64,000 nt of DNA from Aselliscus stoliczkanus (GCA_033961575.1 CM066729.1:35932501-35996500), one strand, 5' to 3'. Positions 32,171-45,499 are shown, counted from the first letter of the stretch. Numbers and translations are program-made. The notes: generated from the letters alone by a model not told the origin.

Positions 32171-33782
32171 CAGTGGTAAATTACTAGGAAAAAAAAAAAG
32201 AGGAAGGGAATGTAATGAGAAAATGGGGACAAATGGGACAATTAAGAGAATAAACATAATATTTTGTATTTTGGCATTAGGAAAAATAAAAAGTACCTAA
32301 ATATCACTAGTCCTCAAATAGAGAGCTACTCCAACACTACCATTTGTCAATGCAGGTTAGGCTATTTTGGTTATGAAAATAAACCAAGCTCAGTCAGAGA
32401 GGCAAACAATAAGAATTTGTTATATAGAGTTATTAAAAAGAGGGAGGGAGGGAGGAAGGAAGGGAGAGGGAAAGAAATTAGGTACTCCTGGAGAAATAAG
32501 GAATTACGGCACTGCCAAGTTTGACAGCAGTACTGGAATGTACTGGAAGGTCATTCTGGAACCCAGCCAGGATTTGGAATTGGATTATTTTATCTCAACA
32601 GCAGTTAATTGGATTTAAACCTAAATGTACCTTAAGAAACTCTCCAGCTGTTTCTTTTCATGTTTCCACACTTTTCCACTGCAAACTGACAATTTACCCT
32701 CTGGTCAATTTTCTCCACCTCATCCTTACTCATGGTTTCTGCTTCCTCCGAATGTTACTCCAGTGTGTTCTTTCCGCTTTGTAGCTTCATTGTATTCTTT
32801 CAGCTCCTCTTCCACTGCCAACCAATCTTCAGAACCATGCAATTTAGAATTTGGAGCAAGAGTGGAGCCATACTAGCTTTGCTCTTAGATAAGGTTTCAT
32901 CCCTTATCCAATCAGGGTAGCTAGGAAGGCTTACATAGAAACAGTCAAGATTCCTTCCCTTCAGCAAAGACCATGGGGGTGGGGGGGGGTGGCAGTTCCC
33001 TTCAGAGAGGGAGTCTGGAGGAAACCAAGTTAGCTCATCTAGTGCTTCTGAGAACCATCAAAAAAGGGGGCAGTTAAGAAATACGTTAGTGCATATACTG
33101 CCATACAGAGAGTAACTTCCTATCTATACTTGCAGAACCAGACATCGTAGGATAATTATAGAATAAATACGTGTGTGAATAGCTGATTTGATTTAGAAAG
33201 ATGACTGCCATTTCCCTGCAGTGGTATCAAATGACTGGGTTTATTTTCTCAAAGACCTTAGTAACACATGTTTCAACAAGCTTAGCACTTTTGCTTGGGA
33301 TATAAATGTCAAACTGTCAAAATCATAAAAAAATCTCTCTAAAACAATTTTGAAAAAAAGCTTAATAGAAAAGAAAAATACGTAAACATTATAAAGAAGC
33401 CAAATACAAAAGCCAATCAAGAAAGTAGGTGAAATAGAACAGTATACAGCCATTTTTCTCCCACAGGAATCTTAACTCATTTGGAATTTAATCTATGTAA
33501 TTTCTTCTTTTTCAAATTCCATTTAAAATAATTTCCTGTTGATACTTTGCATCTTTTCAGGCAACGTGCCCTGGTGAAGAGACATCCTTTCTGAAACACT
33601 GTTTGTTCTCTTATTTAGCACCTTTACAAAACGACAAGTATCTTAATTATTTCATGCTGACTGAAGCATTTTACTACATTTATAAGGTAATGTTATTTAG
33701 AATCCTCTAGGACATTTCCCCTCTTCCCCTAAGTTCTTTTCTTGTAGCTGAAAGGCACATTATGCAAATTCATTTTTACATT
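32171..33782. other. Gene-free stretch
   Basis: Contains a GGGA-rich simple stretch (about 32440-32475) and a G run (about 32976-32990). No gene signal. Confidence 0.45.
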
Positions 33783-33791
33783 CTTGTGTGT

Positions 33792-34255
33792 ATTTTTTTT
33801 TTTAAAGAGTTTATCAGGAAATTGGGTGAGGAGAACAGCATTGGAGTACCGGGGTAGGGGAGTAGACAAGTTGTGGTCCTTTTTTGCTTTTCAGTCTAGT
33901 TGTGGAGGACATTGCTTCATTAGTCCATGTTGGTATCATCATTGCACTCTTCTCGGGTGAGGCATTTTGGTTGCCGGCCTCTGGATGGCTGCTCACAGAG
34001 GCTCTTGGCAGCTCACACCGGCTGCCAGCCACTCATGCTGGCTGCCGGCCACTCACTGTAGCCTATGGCAGCCCACTGCAGCAGGGGCTGCAGCCTACAC
34101 CATCGTCGGGGCTCGCACAGCCCAGCTCCAGGTGGAGCTGTTGTTCACAATCTCAGCTGTAGAGAGCAGTGTCAGTGGCCCTCATAGGTGGGATCCAAAC
34201 AGGCGCTGCTGGCGTCCCAAGCCAGCTCTTAACCAGCGCGCCACTCGGCCAGCCC
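33792..34255 (-). mobile_element. Long tRNA-derived SINE (type A), older copy
   Basis: Minus-strand copy with more mismatches than the other three, including loss of the exact AATAAA. The CTCTTT before the A-tail is kept. The 9-bp duplication CTTGTGTGT is at 33783-33791 and 34256-34264. Open frames here are repeat-borne. Confidence 0.88.
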
Positions 34256-34264
34256 CTTGTGTGT

Positions 34265-34813
34265 TTTTTTCATGGTCTTCGTCCTTCCTCTCTTTAGTAT
34301 TAATTTTAACAAGTGAGGCCCCACCTACCTTAGGTCTTCCTTAAGCTCTCTGAAGTTTCAATAGTTTTTTCTTGACATTCTCTTCTCTCTTTTCTCTGTT
34401 GCTCTGCAAGAAAAAACAATCTTCATTTAACACCTTTACTCATCTCTTAATCTTCTCTACAGGTTTTTCTATACTTAATATATATTTGATATTGAAGCAA
34501 AAGAAGTCTCAGCAGTCATTCTCCCAATATTTATGAAGAGCCTGCTAAGTGTTAAACACTGGGAGAGCTGCTTGATCATATAATTTGCTGCCTTTCCTCT
34601 TCTGGTCTCTGAATGTTCGTGTGTTTTAGGATGAGGATGGCATTCTGTAAATTCTACTGCCAATAAAATAATTTAACAAATATAATTTACTAGTTCTACA
34701 AATGTTTCTCCTAAAATGAACTATATTTTATCTTTCTTTGGGGCTACTTGTTGGAAAACTATTTGTTTTCTATGGGGAAAGGGTATCCAAAATACACGAT
34801 TTGCCAAATTCAA
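34265..34813. other. Gene-free stretch, nothing recognised
   Basis: AT-rich, no exon or nameable repeat. Confidence 0.4.
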
Positions 34814-34827
34814 AAATTAAGGTCATT

Positions 34828-35192
34828 TTACAGAGAAAGACAAATACCATGGTTTCACTTATATGTAGAAACTTAAAAAATAAATAAATGAACAAACAAA
34901 ACAGAAACAAACTCATAGATACAGAGAACATTTTGATGTTTACCAGATGAGAGAGGGGTTGGGGGGATGGGTAAAAAAGGTGATGGGGTTAGGAAGTATA
35001 AATAGTCACGGGGATGTAAAGTACAGTGTAAGGAATATAGTTAATACTATTGTAATAAGTATATATAGTGCCAGGTGAGTACTAGACTTTTTGGGGGGAA
35101 TCACTTCATAAATTATATAAATGTCTAATCACTATGCTATACACCTGAAACTAATATTGAATGTCAACTATAATTGAAAACTATTTTTTTTT
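34828..35192 (+). mobile_element. 5'-truncated L1 3' end
   Basis: Typical L1 3' UTR pattern (ATGGTTTCACTTATATGTAG, CTCATAGATACAGAGAACAT, ACACCTGAAACTAATATTGA) flanked by a perfect 14-bp duplication AAATTAAGGTCATT (34814-34827 and 35193-35206). Confidence 0.87.
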
Positions 35193-35827
35193 AAATTAAG
35201 GTCATTCTATATCCAGAACCCAAATTACTATAGTAATTGACCTCATTAGTAATGTCACAATCATATTTTAAAGACAGTGGAATATTTCACTTATTAAATT
35301 CTAAATTCAGATTTTTTTTCAGTTCTTCTAGATTGTTCTGTTGTTTCTTTCCCCTTTACAAGTCTTATCAACAGATCCAAGGCTCCTTCCTTTGCTGTCT
35401 GTGATGGTCAGTTTTGTGTCAGCTTGACTGGGTGAAGGGGTGCCCATATAATTGGTCAAATATTATTCTGAGTGTTTCTGTCTGGGTAATTTTGAATGAG
35501 ATTAACATTTAATTCGTAGGCAGAGTAAAGCGGACTGCCTCCATAATATAGGTGGGCCTCATACAACCAGTGGAAGGACTAATTTTAACAAAAAGGCTCT
35601 CTTCCTGGAATGAGAAAATTCTTTCTTGCCTGACTGTCTTTGAACTGAGATATTGTTTTTTTTTGCCCAGCCTTAGACTGGATCAGCACCATCGGCTTTC
35701 CTCTTTCTCAGGGCCTCACCTGTGTCTCCAGCTTGCCGGCTCTCCATGCAGATCTTGGGACTTGCCAGCCTCCATAATCATGAGCCAATTCCTTACATGA
35801 AAATCTCTTGTCTCTCTCAATTCTGTA

Positions 35828-36246
35828 CAGATGCACCTTGTCTCACAGTGGAGTTAAGTCCCAATAAACCCCACTGTAAGGTGAAAATACCATAAATCAA
35901 AAATGCATTTAATACACCTAACCTACCGAACATCATAGCTTGGCCAGCCTATCTTAAATGTGCTCAGAACACTTTCATTAGTCTACAACTGGGCAAAATC
36001 ATCTAAAAGAGTAAATGCACTATAAGGCATGGGTTGTTTACCCTCCAGATCACATGGATGACTACGAGCTGCGGCTCACTGCTTCTGCCCAGCATCACAA
36101 TAGTATCTTACTGCTTATCTTACTGCCCGAGAAAAAAAGTCAAATTTAAAGTATGGTTTCTATTGAATGCATACACCACTCTCACACCACCATAAAGTCA
36201 AAAAAATCTTAAGGTGAACAATTGTTAAGTTGGGGACCATCTCTGT
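35828..36246 (-). mobile_element. Non-autonomous Tc/pogo-like DNA element
   Basis: Preceded by TA. It shares CAGATGC at its start, GAACATCATAGCTTGGCCAG, TTCTATTGAATGCATACACC and TTGGGGACCATCT with the element at 59116-59514. Inserted in the LTR. Confidence 0.65.
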
Positions 36247-36280
36247 GCGTGTGTTTATTTATACACAAAATTTGGTATCT

Positions 36281-36433
36281 TTTTTTTTTTTTTTTTTTTT
36301 AGCTGAGCCCTCCTGCTACCCATTGGCAGCTCAACAGCAACTCAGCTTGGGCTGGCCTCGAACCGCCATTGCTTAGAGCTCAGCTCGCACTCTTGAGCGA
36401 GCTCTTAACCAACTGAGCCACTCGGCCGGCCCT
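36281..36433 (-). mobile_element. tRNA-derived SINE (type C)
   Basis: Long poly(T) at the left, AGCTGAGCCCTCCTGCTACC, end CTCGGCCGGCCC. The 14-bp duplication AAAATTTGGTATCT (36267-36280; one mismatch at 36434-36447) brackets it. It lies in the 3' part of the LTR. Confidence 0.92.
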
Positions 36434-36481
36434 AAAATTTGTTATCTTCTATCGAATCTGTTTCTCTGGAGACCTAATACA

Positions 36482-37075
36482 ACGTTCTACAGGCCATCCT
36501 CCATCCCATCTTCTCCTGGAGGGAAGGAAGCAGAGAGGGAGCAATGGGCAAAATACAAAGAGGGTAGTTCAAGAGAGTAAAAGTGGGGACGGGTAATATC
36601 TCATCTGCTCCATAATTTTACAGTTGAGGAAACCGAAGTTCAGGAAGTTATCATTTATAAGGTCACACGTCTAGTAAGAGACAGGATAGCTGTCTCACAC
36701 AAAGATATGTTTTAGGGAAATAAAACTTACATTGTAATTGACATTCTCTCTATCCTTATATCTGAGTCAGTATATATTCTTTCTCTTCTGGAATGTTTTC
36801 AGGAGTGACTAGTATATTTTTTCTTTTGTGACATTATCCTTGCTGTAAAGCAGTTCATTAATAAGCATTCACCATTTCGTTTGGCTGGTTATCTCCTGTG
36901 CTCTCTTTCTCAATTCTTTCTGGGACTCATTTCCATTTTATCATGTAATAGCAACAACACAAATTAGTTTTGTCATTTTTCAAGAACACTATTCTTTCAA
37001 CCACTGGTATCAAATTTTACTTGCCCTATTATGTCCTGAATTCCATACCCCAGGCAGGCAATTTCTGGAGTGGTA
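36482..37075. other. Gene-free stretch, nothing recognised
   Basis: Mixed composition; no exon or nameable repeat. Confidence 0.4.
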
Positions 37076-37257
37076 TGGTAGACTGAAGTATGTTCCCCAA
37101 AATTCATGTTACAGGCTCAACACTCAATGTGATATTGACAGAAGGGGCCTTTTGGAGGTCATCAGGATTACAAAGGGCTTCATGACGGAATTAGTCCCTT
37201 ATAAAGACACCAGAGAGCTTCTCTCTCTCTCTCTCTGTCTCTCTCTCTCTGTCTCTC

Positions 37258-37289
<32 letters not shown>

Positions 37290-37462
37290 ACCCATATGAG
37301 GACACAGTGAGAAGGTGGCCAGAAAGAGAGCCCTCACCAAAACCTGACCATCCTGCCACCCTGATCTCAGACTTCCAGCCTCCAGGCCTGTGAGGAAATA
37401 AAATTTTGTTGTTTAAGCCATGCAGTCTATGTTATTAGGTTATGGCAGCGAGTAGACTGATA
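37076..37462 (+). repeat. MLT1-like LTR carrying an expanded (CT)n tract
   Basis: Matches the MLT1 pattern: GTATGTTCCCCAAAATTCAT, TATAAAGACACCAGAGAGCT, AGACTTCCAGCCTCCAGGCC, TTGTTGTTTAAGCCATGCAG and GTTATGGCAGCGAGTAGACT. A CT/CTGT microsatellite of about 70 bp (37219-37290) has grown in its middle. Confidence 0.78.
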
Positions 37463-40400
37463 CAAGTGGGTTTAGCCATTATTAGTAACATCAGGCTTTA
37501 CTCATTTATACAGTTGGTTTGCATAGTTCATTGGATAACTGCAAATCATCACTGAACCTGACAGACACATTTCTTAATTTGAAGCCCAGGAGTATTCTAT
37601 TTTAGCCAACATGAGTATGCCACTTAGAACTTTCTCAGAACAGAAAACTGTACCCCAAGTTAACCTGCAAGTTAACAGCAAGAGTACCAAGAGAAATGGA
37701 GCTTATTCCCTACTTGCTGCCTATGGGGAATGGAGACAGAAGAACTGAGAGGAGCCAACAGCTTTCTCCTCAATCCATCTTCCCAAGGGAAAATACAGGT
37801 GATGACTGTCTCTCAGGCCCAGTTTTCCCATCCACAGGTTTCAGGAATTTTGGATTTCACAAACCAGCAAAATTATTTTAGCAATTGGAAAAGGAAATTC
37901 CAGGTTTGGAGAACAATGGTGGCTGTCCGATAAGTCTTGCTATCCCCCCATGTCCTCCTAAATCAAAATGATAAATTCAGCAAGGAGAGTAAATTAAGCC
38001 TTAGATGACTTATGCCTCCAGTATTAGGAGACAGTGAGCATTGCAAACTTCAAATCACCTGTAAGCAGAGAAGAATCATTCCAACAAAGCTCCCACTTCT
38101 CTACTGCTGGCAATCCTGTGAGGAGAGCACGGGAAGTTTAAGAGATTCTGTGAAAGGAATAGGTAGGACCAGAGGACTGAAAAAAAGCAAAGGTAAAATC
38201 ATCCCTGGAAAGTGCAACAGTAAAGGCCAAAATTCTGAACACAGGTGGGTATTTGACAGTTCACAGAATTAGTTACACAGAAGAGGCAGGACTGGAAGTG
38301 GCATCTTCGAAGACACACTGTATCCAGAGAAGGATGGGGCAGAAGGAAAAGAAGTAAGAAAGGAGAATCATAATGTATGCATCTGAAGATAATGAAAAAG
38401 GGACAAGATACCCGGAGTTTTCCCCTTCCCCAGAATAAACACAGTTCATTCATTTCTGCTGATGAAAATTCCCCCCCCCATCCAAAAAAACCCAAGCAGC
38501 TCAAAAGCATACCAGCACACCCCACCTAAATAAAATATCCTCAAACAAGCATATGAAAAACTAGCCTAAATCACAAGTATGAGTACTAAAAACACAAAAG
38601 CACAAACAGGGAGAAATGAGCGTTGACTGAATGCAGGAGACATAGAAAAAAGAAATTCTATCAGAAAGCAAGAATACATTCAAAGGTGCCTGAGAGTATT
38701 TGGATAAAAATTTAAGGCTTGAAAAAAAGCAAGAAAAAACAATCAAGAGAATAAAATTGAAATAAGGCAATTTAAATAGCCACAGGGAAAATGGTTAAAA
38801 TAGAAGACAGGCAAAAAGGACTCAACCTATGCTAACTGATGTCACAGAAAGGCGACAACAATGGAGTCGAATTAATGCCTAAAACTGTAAAAGAAAACTT
38901 CCCAGAAATAAAGGAAGAGTTGAATCACAGAAAGGGCCCATCAGTTGCCAGGAAAATTGACCTGGAATGATCAACTCGGATACATAACTTAATAAAATCA
39001 CTGGACTCTGAAAATTAAAAAAAAAAAAATCTTCTGGGTCATCAGGCAAAGATAAAATAAAGGCAAGAGAATTAGACCAACATCAGACTGCTTAAAACAG
39101 CATACAAAGCAAGGCCACAGTGAAGCAACGTTTTCATAAAACTTAGGAAAGAAAATGTGAAACAAGAATAATACATACAACCAAGTTATCCTTTAAGTAT
39201 CACAACTATAGGAAAATAATGTTGAACATGCAAGAACTGAGAATACCATATAAATGTACACACCTAGATGATTGAGAAAACTTAGGCAAAAGTACTCATC
39301 ATGAGGGATTCACATATTTAATTGTAGAGGTTAGACTGAAACAATGGTGGGAAAAGGGGTGGACATAATATGCAAATATTCTGTTTTGATAAAGTAGAAA
39401 AATATAATTAAAAATGAGAGATGGGAGAGGAAAAAGAAAAATGTAGATAGGAAAAACAAAAACCACTGACTCCCATTTAGGAGCTTTTTTAAAAAGCAAA
39501 GAGGGCACACTACAAAAAAACAAACCCCCCTCCCACAAGGATTCACAGTAATTGTAATATATACAGAAATTATAACAAATAAAATAGTAGAATTACGCCT
39601 AAATAGAACAGTCACTTCAATAAATGTGAATGGATTTAACTCAAGGTCAAAAGACAAACTTCAAAAAGCATTCAAGGACACAAAAAAGGACACTTTATAA
39701 TGTTAAAATCCGCATTTCACATTTAGGATGTAACATAGGAATACCTATACAACAAATAACACAGTCATCACCTATAAAAACAAATACTACCAGAGAGGCA
39801 AGGTGAGACAGAAACACACTATTAATAGACACTTGAACACATATGGTACAAGACAGATCCAGTGAACAACACAAAGTAAGAATATATAAGAACTAGACAA
39901 CACAGGTAAAGGTTTTGGATATATATTAAATACTACATCCTAATACGAGAGAATATACAATCTTCTCAAGTATGCATAAAACATTCACATAGATATGTTA
40001 AAAAAAACCTGATCATATATTAGAGCACAAAGAAAACATCAGGAGGTACTACAAAGTTATTACAAACTACATGCTAATCATAATGCAATAAAAATAGAAA
40101 ATAATGCAACCAAAAAGGCTCTTCCACTTGGCAATTAAAGATATTCTAATAAACTTAACTGTCAGGCAAAAATAGGAAATACAACCAAAAATTAAAGAAT
40201 TTCTGAAAATAATAAATATATCTGTGGAATACATTCTAAACACTGATCAGATAATTTCACAGTACCAAATACCTATATTAACAAAAAATGAAGATTAATT
40301 ACATTCTCAACTGAAAAAGCTAGAACAACTAAGTAAAACAAAAAAAAGTCCAAGGAAGAAAAAAATAAATAAATACAAGAAATAAAAAAAAATTTAAATT

Positions 40401-41330
40401 TAAGGAAGTACAGAAGAGAAAAATAGTATATCAAATTAATGAGTAAAATCCTATAAAACAAAAATACTGACAAAGGATTTGCTAGTTTAACAAACAAAAG
40501 AGGAGACAGCGCAAACATACAAAATAAGAAATAAGAATAGAGAAATAGCTATTAATGGAGAAAAAAATAAAAACAGAAGTTATTTTACTCACTTCAATGG
40601 AAATGCATCTGAAAACCTAGAGGCTATGGATACTTTCTTAGAAAAATACAGTTTAGCAAAATGACTCCTGTACAAAGTTTAAAAAACCATTTGCATAAAA
40701 GAAATAATTATCAAGAAATTACTTCATAAAAAAAAGCACCAAGCCCAGATGGTTTCACAGACGAATCGATACATTTGTCTACATAAAAATTTTAAGTTTG
40801 CATTAAAAACAAAAAGCAAAATAAGAATCACAAAAAAGACATAAAAATGGTCCTTAAAAATGAAAGGTACTTAAATTAACTTCACTCATAAGAGGAGAAA
40901 TGGAAATTAAAGAAACAATTAGACACCATTTCTCACCCATCAGATTGGCAAAAACTAGAAAGCTTGACAATTTATTGTTAGTGAAGCTTTGAGGTACCAG
41001 TCTCACACATTCCTGGTGGAATGTGAATTGCCACAACCTTTATAGAAAGCGATTTGGCAATAATAAAACTATTACATCCTTTGATTCAGTAATCCACTAC
41101 TTCTAGGAATCTACTCCGAAGGAATACCTCAAACAAAACAGAAACACATCACTCATTGTAAATTATGTGAAATTTTGCAAAATATTGAGCACTACCTAAA
41201 TGCCCAAGCATAGCAGGTTAATGGATAAACTATGGTACCTACACAACATGAAATGCTGCAGAGATTGACTGAGAGAAAATAGATACAAATTTACATGGAG
41301 TCATTACTGGAGATGTTTAGTGAAAAATGC
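37463..41330 (+). mobile_element. Degenerate ancient L1/HAL1-like body
   Basis: Plus-strand, A-rich sequence with scattered L1 landmarks: AGAGAATTAGACCAACATCA, AGCACCAAGCCCAGATGGTT TCACAGA (the L1 ORF2 segment encoding a ...SPGPDGF-like motif), CACCCATCAGATTGGCAAAA and CCACTACTTCTAGGAATCTA. No frame is intact. Start and subfamily are uncertain. Minus-strand open frames here reflect A-richness only. Confidence 0.6.
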
Positions 41331-41379
41331 GAAGTCCACAACAGCATGTATGTGAAATAGCTAATATGCACATGAAAAG

Positions 41380-42260
41380 TGCTCAATTTCCTTTCTCCTC
41401 AGGGAAATGCAAATTTAAACCATTAGATGCCACTTTGTATCTACAAGAATGTCTGTAATAAAAATGTGATTAAGAAATGTTGGTGAGGATGTGGAGAAAC
41501 AAGAACCCTCACACATTGCTGGTGGGAACGTAATACGGTACAGCCATTTGGAAAACGGTTTGAGAATTTCTTAAAAAGTTAAATATGTATTTATCACAAA
41601 AATCAACAATTCCACTCTTAGGTTTCTATTCAAACAAATGAAAACTATGTCCACAAAAAAACCTTTGAGATGAATGTCCATAGCATTATGCATCATAGCC
41701 AAAAAGGAAGCGACCCAAATGTCCATCAACTGTTAAATATACATGCCAAGTTCATATAATACTATTCAGCAAGTCATATTGATAGAAATCCTGACATATG
41801 CAACGATATGGACTTCAAACACCTTTTTTTTATTAAGTAAAAGCCAGACTAAAAAGATATCACTGTATAATTTTATTTCTATGAAATGTCCAAAAAGAAA
41901 AATCTATGGAGACAAAAAGTAACTACTGGTTGTCTGGAACTGAGGAGCCAGAGTCAGGTGGGAATGAGGATTAATTGTAAAGGGGCATGAGGGATTTTTG
42001 TCAGGATGAAAATGTCCTACAATAGGATTGCAGTCAGAATATGCAACTCAAAATGAGTGAATTTTGGGGCACTAAATTGTGTAAGAAAGAAGGGATAAGA
42101 ACACATTTACCTTTCTTCATAAAACGAAACACAGGGAAAACAGCAAAGTTGGATACCTACAGGGGATCCAAGAGGGGGAAATGGGGCAGAAGATATGAGT
42201 GACATTTCTCTCAGAATACTTTTAGGTATAATTTTTATAAGCTTGTTAATGTTCTATATT
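41380..42260 (+). mobile_element. Ancient L1 3' end (L1M-like)
   Basis: Follows the L1M 3' pattern in order: GGTGAGGATGTGGAGAAACA, GCTGGTGGGAACGTAATACG, AATTCCACTCTTAGGTTTCT, CAAATGTCCATCAACTG, TATGAAATGTCCAAAAAG. Non-coding remnant. Confidence 0.75.
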
Positions 42261-43689
42261 TGAAATACAAAATTAAACCAACAAGGATGGGAAGTCTGAG
42301 TGTGGGGAAGACCTTATGCCTGGAAGAAAGCTGAAACAAATGAGATCAATTTATTTCAAACAAATCACATAATCACAGTGAAGGAGAAACAGAATGAATC
42401 CAAGTAATTTATGAACACAGGACATAATCATATACCCTCAGCCTTAGGTGGGGTACAGATAGCGAGAACTTGTCTTGCAGTCTTTTAAGTGTTTTTTTTT
42501 ACAGTGATGTGGATAAAAGCAAGAAAAACTATTTCAGATGTATTATAGGAATGAACAATTGAAAAAAGGACTTTTCAGGGAGCCAGGATTCTAAGGGACA
42601 TGGAAATATGGAAAGGGGAAGGCAAGAGTGAGCCCTGGGAACTCATGATTTCTGAACTCAAACATGAGATGTATATGAACACATGTACAATGTATGTGTG
42701 CATGCATTCTTGTTATGTGCATACACATACACATTTCCTAGTTCTGTGAGCTGAACAGGCCAAGCCCAGTAGCACTGAGCACACCCAGTAGCCAGATCTA
42801 TGTATGCATCATTCCCCAGGGTTCCTTGGCGATACTGCTGACTATAGATCTTTTTTTGAAGACAAAGTGCTTAAAAAAATGGACATAGAAGCCAGATTGA
42901 AGAAGCTTCTGCTGGCCAAATCTAAGACAATTTAAGCAACAAAGTAAGTAATGAATATTAAGCCATTGAAAAAAATAGAAAACCACAAGTTCAAAACAAT
43001 GGTTAATATGTAAATTCACATGGATAAATGTGGACGTATGGCTAGATGAGGAAGAAAGGAGGGTTCCTTCTTACAGTTGAATGCTGAGCGCCAACCGGGA
43101 TGTGAGGGAGGAATGCTGGGGTTGGAAAATCATCATTTTGTCACTACTGAAATAGACTGAATAAGCAAGAACCATCAATGGATGCTAAATACTGATGTCA
43201 GCATGGACTTGTTTCCCACAGGTTATTAGACACAAGGTGAAAAACTGTAAACTATACATTGGACAAACTGAACACCACCTTGACCCAATGACCAAAATTA
43301 ATATCAGCAGTGAGGAGCAGGTGGACACTGCATGCCTGGTACCTGATGACAGTATCACCAACATAGTGTTCGGACTAAGAATGTAGAACCTTAATCTAAC
43401 ACGGAATGCCAAAATGAAGAGCATTCTATTAAAACGGGGAAGAGGGAGACAGAAGACTGTATTCTTCAAAAACATGTCATGCCAATGCCATAAAAGACAA
43501 CGGTGGCCATGGAAATGATCCAGAGTAAACGAGCCTTCAAGGAGGGTAAATAAACAGGCAAATGATAAAATAAAAATGGCAAAAATCTCAACAATAGCTG
43601 AAAGACATGTGGATGTTCTTTGTACTATTTTATTCTTGCCGGTTTTCTGTATATTTGAAATTTCCATAAAAAAAGTTAAACAATTAGGA
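42261..43689 (+). mobile_element. L1-like 3' UTR remnant
   Basis: Ends with TTCTTTGTACTATTTTATTC, TTTGAAATTTCCATAAAAAA and GTTAAA, a typical 3' end of old L1 or HAL1 elements. The 160-codon minus-strand open frame (43185-43667) is antisense to this and shows no domain. Confidence 0.55.
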
Positions 43690-44521
43690 GGGATTGATAT
43701 TGAGTTGCCAACTTCATGTTTTACCTAATAAACTTATTAAAATGCAATCATTAAAAAAACAAAATTACCATCTACTATTTATATCATTTTGTTTAAAGGA
43801 AGTAGGAGGAAGGGGCATTTTTAACAACCAGAAAATAGCCATGATGACCGAAAGAATTACCCGTTAAAATAAGTTTATTAAAAAAAAAAAAAAAAAAAAA
43901 AAGAGATCACATTGTACTAATTTTTCTCATTTCCCTGTGGACCAAAGAGAGCTTTGTCAGGGAATTAGTATTTTAAACAAGGTGCATTTTGGCAATGGAT
44001 GAAATAGTTTGGTAGAAAGAGTATGGAGTTTGGAGACAAAAACTGAATTCAGACCCTGGTTCCAGCTGTTACCAGTGCTTGTAACCTAAGCTCTCTAAGC
44101 AAGTTTCCTCAACAGCAAAGAGTTAAGCAAAAGGATTGTTAGGAATTAAATTAATGTAACTAGAATAGTGCTTCACACAGAGAAGATGCTCAGAAAAGTC
44201 TCCTTTTCTTCCTTTCTTTGGGAGCCACCTTTGTGTTCTCTGAAGAGGTTATCCAACTGGGGCCATACTGGCCCTTTCCGCACTGAACAAACTCAACCCC
44301 ACTTGGGTTACATAAGAAACTGAATTATTCCGAGAAAAAACCTCCTTTCTGGAAATAAACATCATGAAAACAGAAACAAGAGATATTGGATAATGAAATG
44401 AAAAGATAAAGGGCTCATAGAAACATATGAGTGGGGCACGGCTGGTAACTGATGTGTTCTGTTAAGGAGGTAAAGACAACAGGAAGAAAGGTTAATGTCA
44501 GAAAAGTCTGCTGCTCAAAAA
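43690..44521. other. Intergenic DNA with a MIR
   Basis: Poly(A) tract at 43879-43902 and a plus-orientation MIR at about 44000-44200 (AGTATGGAGTTTGGAGACAA, AGAATAGTGCTTCACACAG). Lies between WDR49 and the 3' end of PDCD10. Confidence 0.5.
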
Positions 44522-44533
44522 CAAATTATGTTT

Positions 44534-44655
44534 AGGGCCGGCCGAGTGGCGCAGCGGTTAAGTGCTGGCTTGGGAAGCCAGCGGCCCCGGTTCGGTCCCA
44601 CATATGAGGGCCAGTGACACTGCCCTCAAAAAAAAAAACAAACGAACAAAAAAAC
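44534..44655 (+). mobile_element. Short tRNA-derived SINE (type B)
   Basis: Clean copy: GGGCCGGCCGAGTGGCGCAG, GCTGGCTTGGGAAGCCAGCG, box B GGTTCGGTCCC, GACACTGCCCTC, then A-rich tail. The 12-bp duplication CAAATTATGTTT is at 44522-44533 and 44656-44667. Confidence 0.92.
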
Positions 44656-44667
44656 CAAATTATGTTT

Positions 44668-45499
44668 TTTCATATATTCATGGCTATTTTGCAAATGAAC
44701 AGTCTACTTCCAAAAGTAAGTAAAAAATGTTATATATATATAAAAAAAAATAGCATTAAGATCACCAATTTCTATGTTTTACCAGCGAGGTATCTTGGAA
44801 GAAAAAAAAAATTCAGCAAAATGTTCATAAATTATGAGACTTCATCCAACTGTTGTTTTTTTTGCTTCTTTCCACATATTTCCTGTTTACATCTAATAGG
44901 ACAAATTCTTTTTCTGTTGCCAATAACAGTGATTCTTTAAAAAATCTAATTTTAAAAATGGAGAAAAAAGTTTGAAAAACAACTAAATTGCATTAAAGCA
45001 AAATTTATATTGCCAACGGAATATTTACTTTAACATTTAAAATCTTTATAAAAGATAAACAAATTCTGATTTTTTCCTTTATTTTATCATAACCGAAAAA
45101 TGAAATCACTTAACATGAATACTTAAAACATAATTTCCTAAAAACTTCTCTATGGTGAAACAAAACTATACATATTTAAAGAGTGTAATATTATTAACAC
45201 TCATGACAATTTCAACTAACATTGGTATAGCTTCAAATTACTACTAGTTGTGGCTATTTTTGGAAAAAAGGTGCAAAGCTTATTAGGGCCCACCATACCA
45301 GGAAAGACTTAATTTTACACTGTCATAGAGTTCAAAAAGTGGCATTACAGTGTGAAGACGCTATAAATTGCCATCTCTCTCATGTCTTAAAACAGGCTGG
45401 AAAAATATTCAGTACCCCATTATATAATAACTAACAAAAATATTTCCATCAGCTAGTTTTTCCCAGTGACTAAGGACAAAAAATAAAAACTCTTGCTGC
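44668..45499. other. AT-rich DNA downstream of PDCD10
   Basis: No exon or nameable repeat. Part of it could belong to a long PDCD10 3' UTR; I see no way to decide. Confidence 0.4.

Larger units (their letters stand above)
35400..36481 (+). repeat. Old solo LTR (ERVL/MaLR-like) with two later insertions
   Basis: Begins TGTGATGGTCAGTTTTGTGT, continues GTGGGCCTCATACAACCAGT and CAGATCTTGGGACTTGCCAG, and ends TCTGTTTCTCTGGAGACCTA ATAC. The LTR is cut by a DNA element (35828-36246) and a SINE (36281-36433). Family name uncertain; no retroviral gene is present. Confidence 0.7.

Noticed and set aside
38199..40518. Many Phe/Leu-rich minus-strand open frames
   Set aside because: Produced by the A-rich plus strand of ancient L1; not membrane proteins.
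43185..43667. 160-codon minus-strand open frame with hydrophobic stretches
   Set aside because: Antisense to an L1-like 3' end, no splice sites or known family; composition explains the hydrophobicity.
44534..44620. SINE heads with box A and box B considered as tRNA genes
   Set aside because: No full cloverleaf I can draw, and each is followed by an A-tail with target-site duplications, so they are retroposons.
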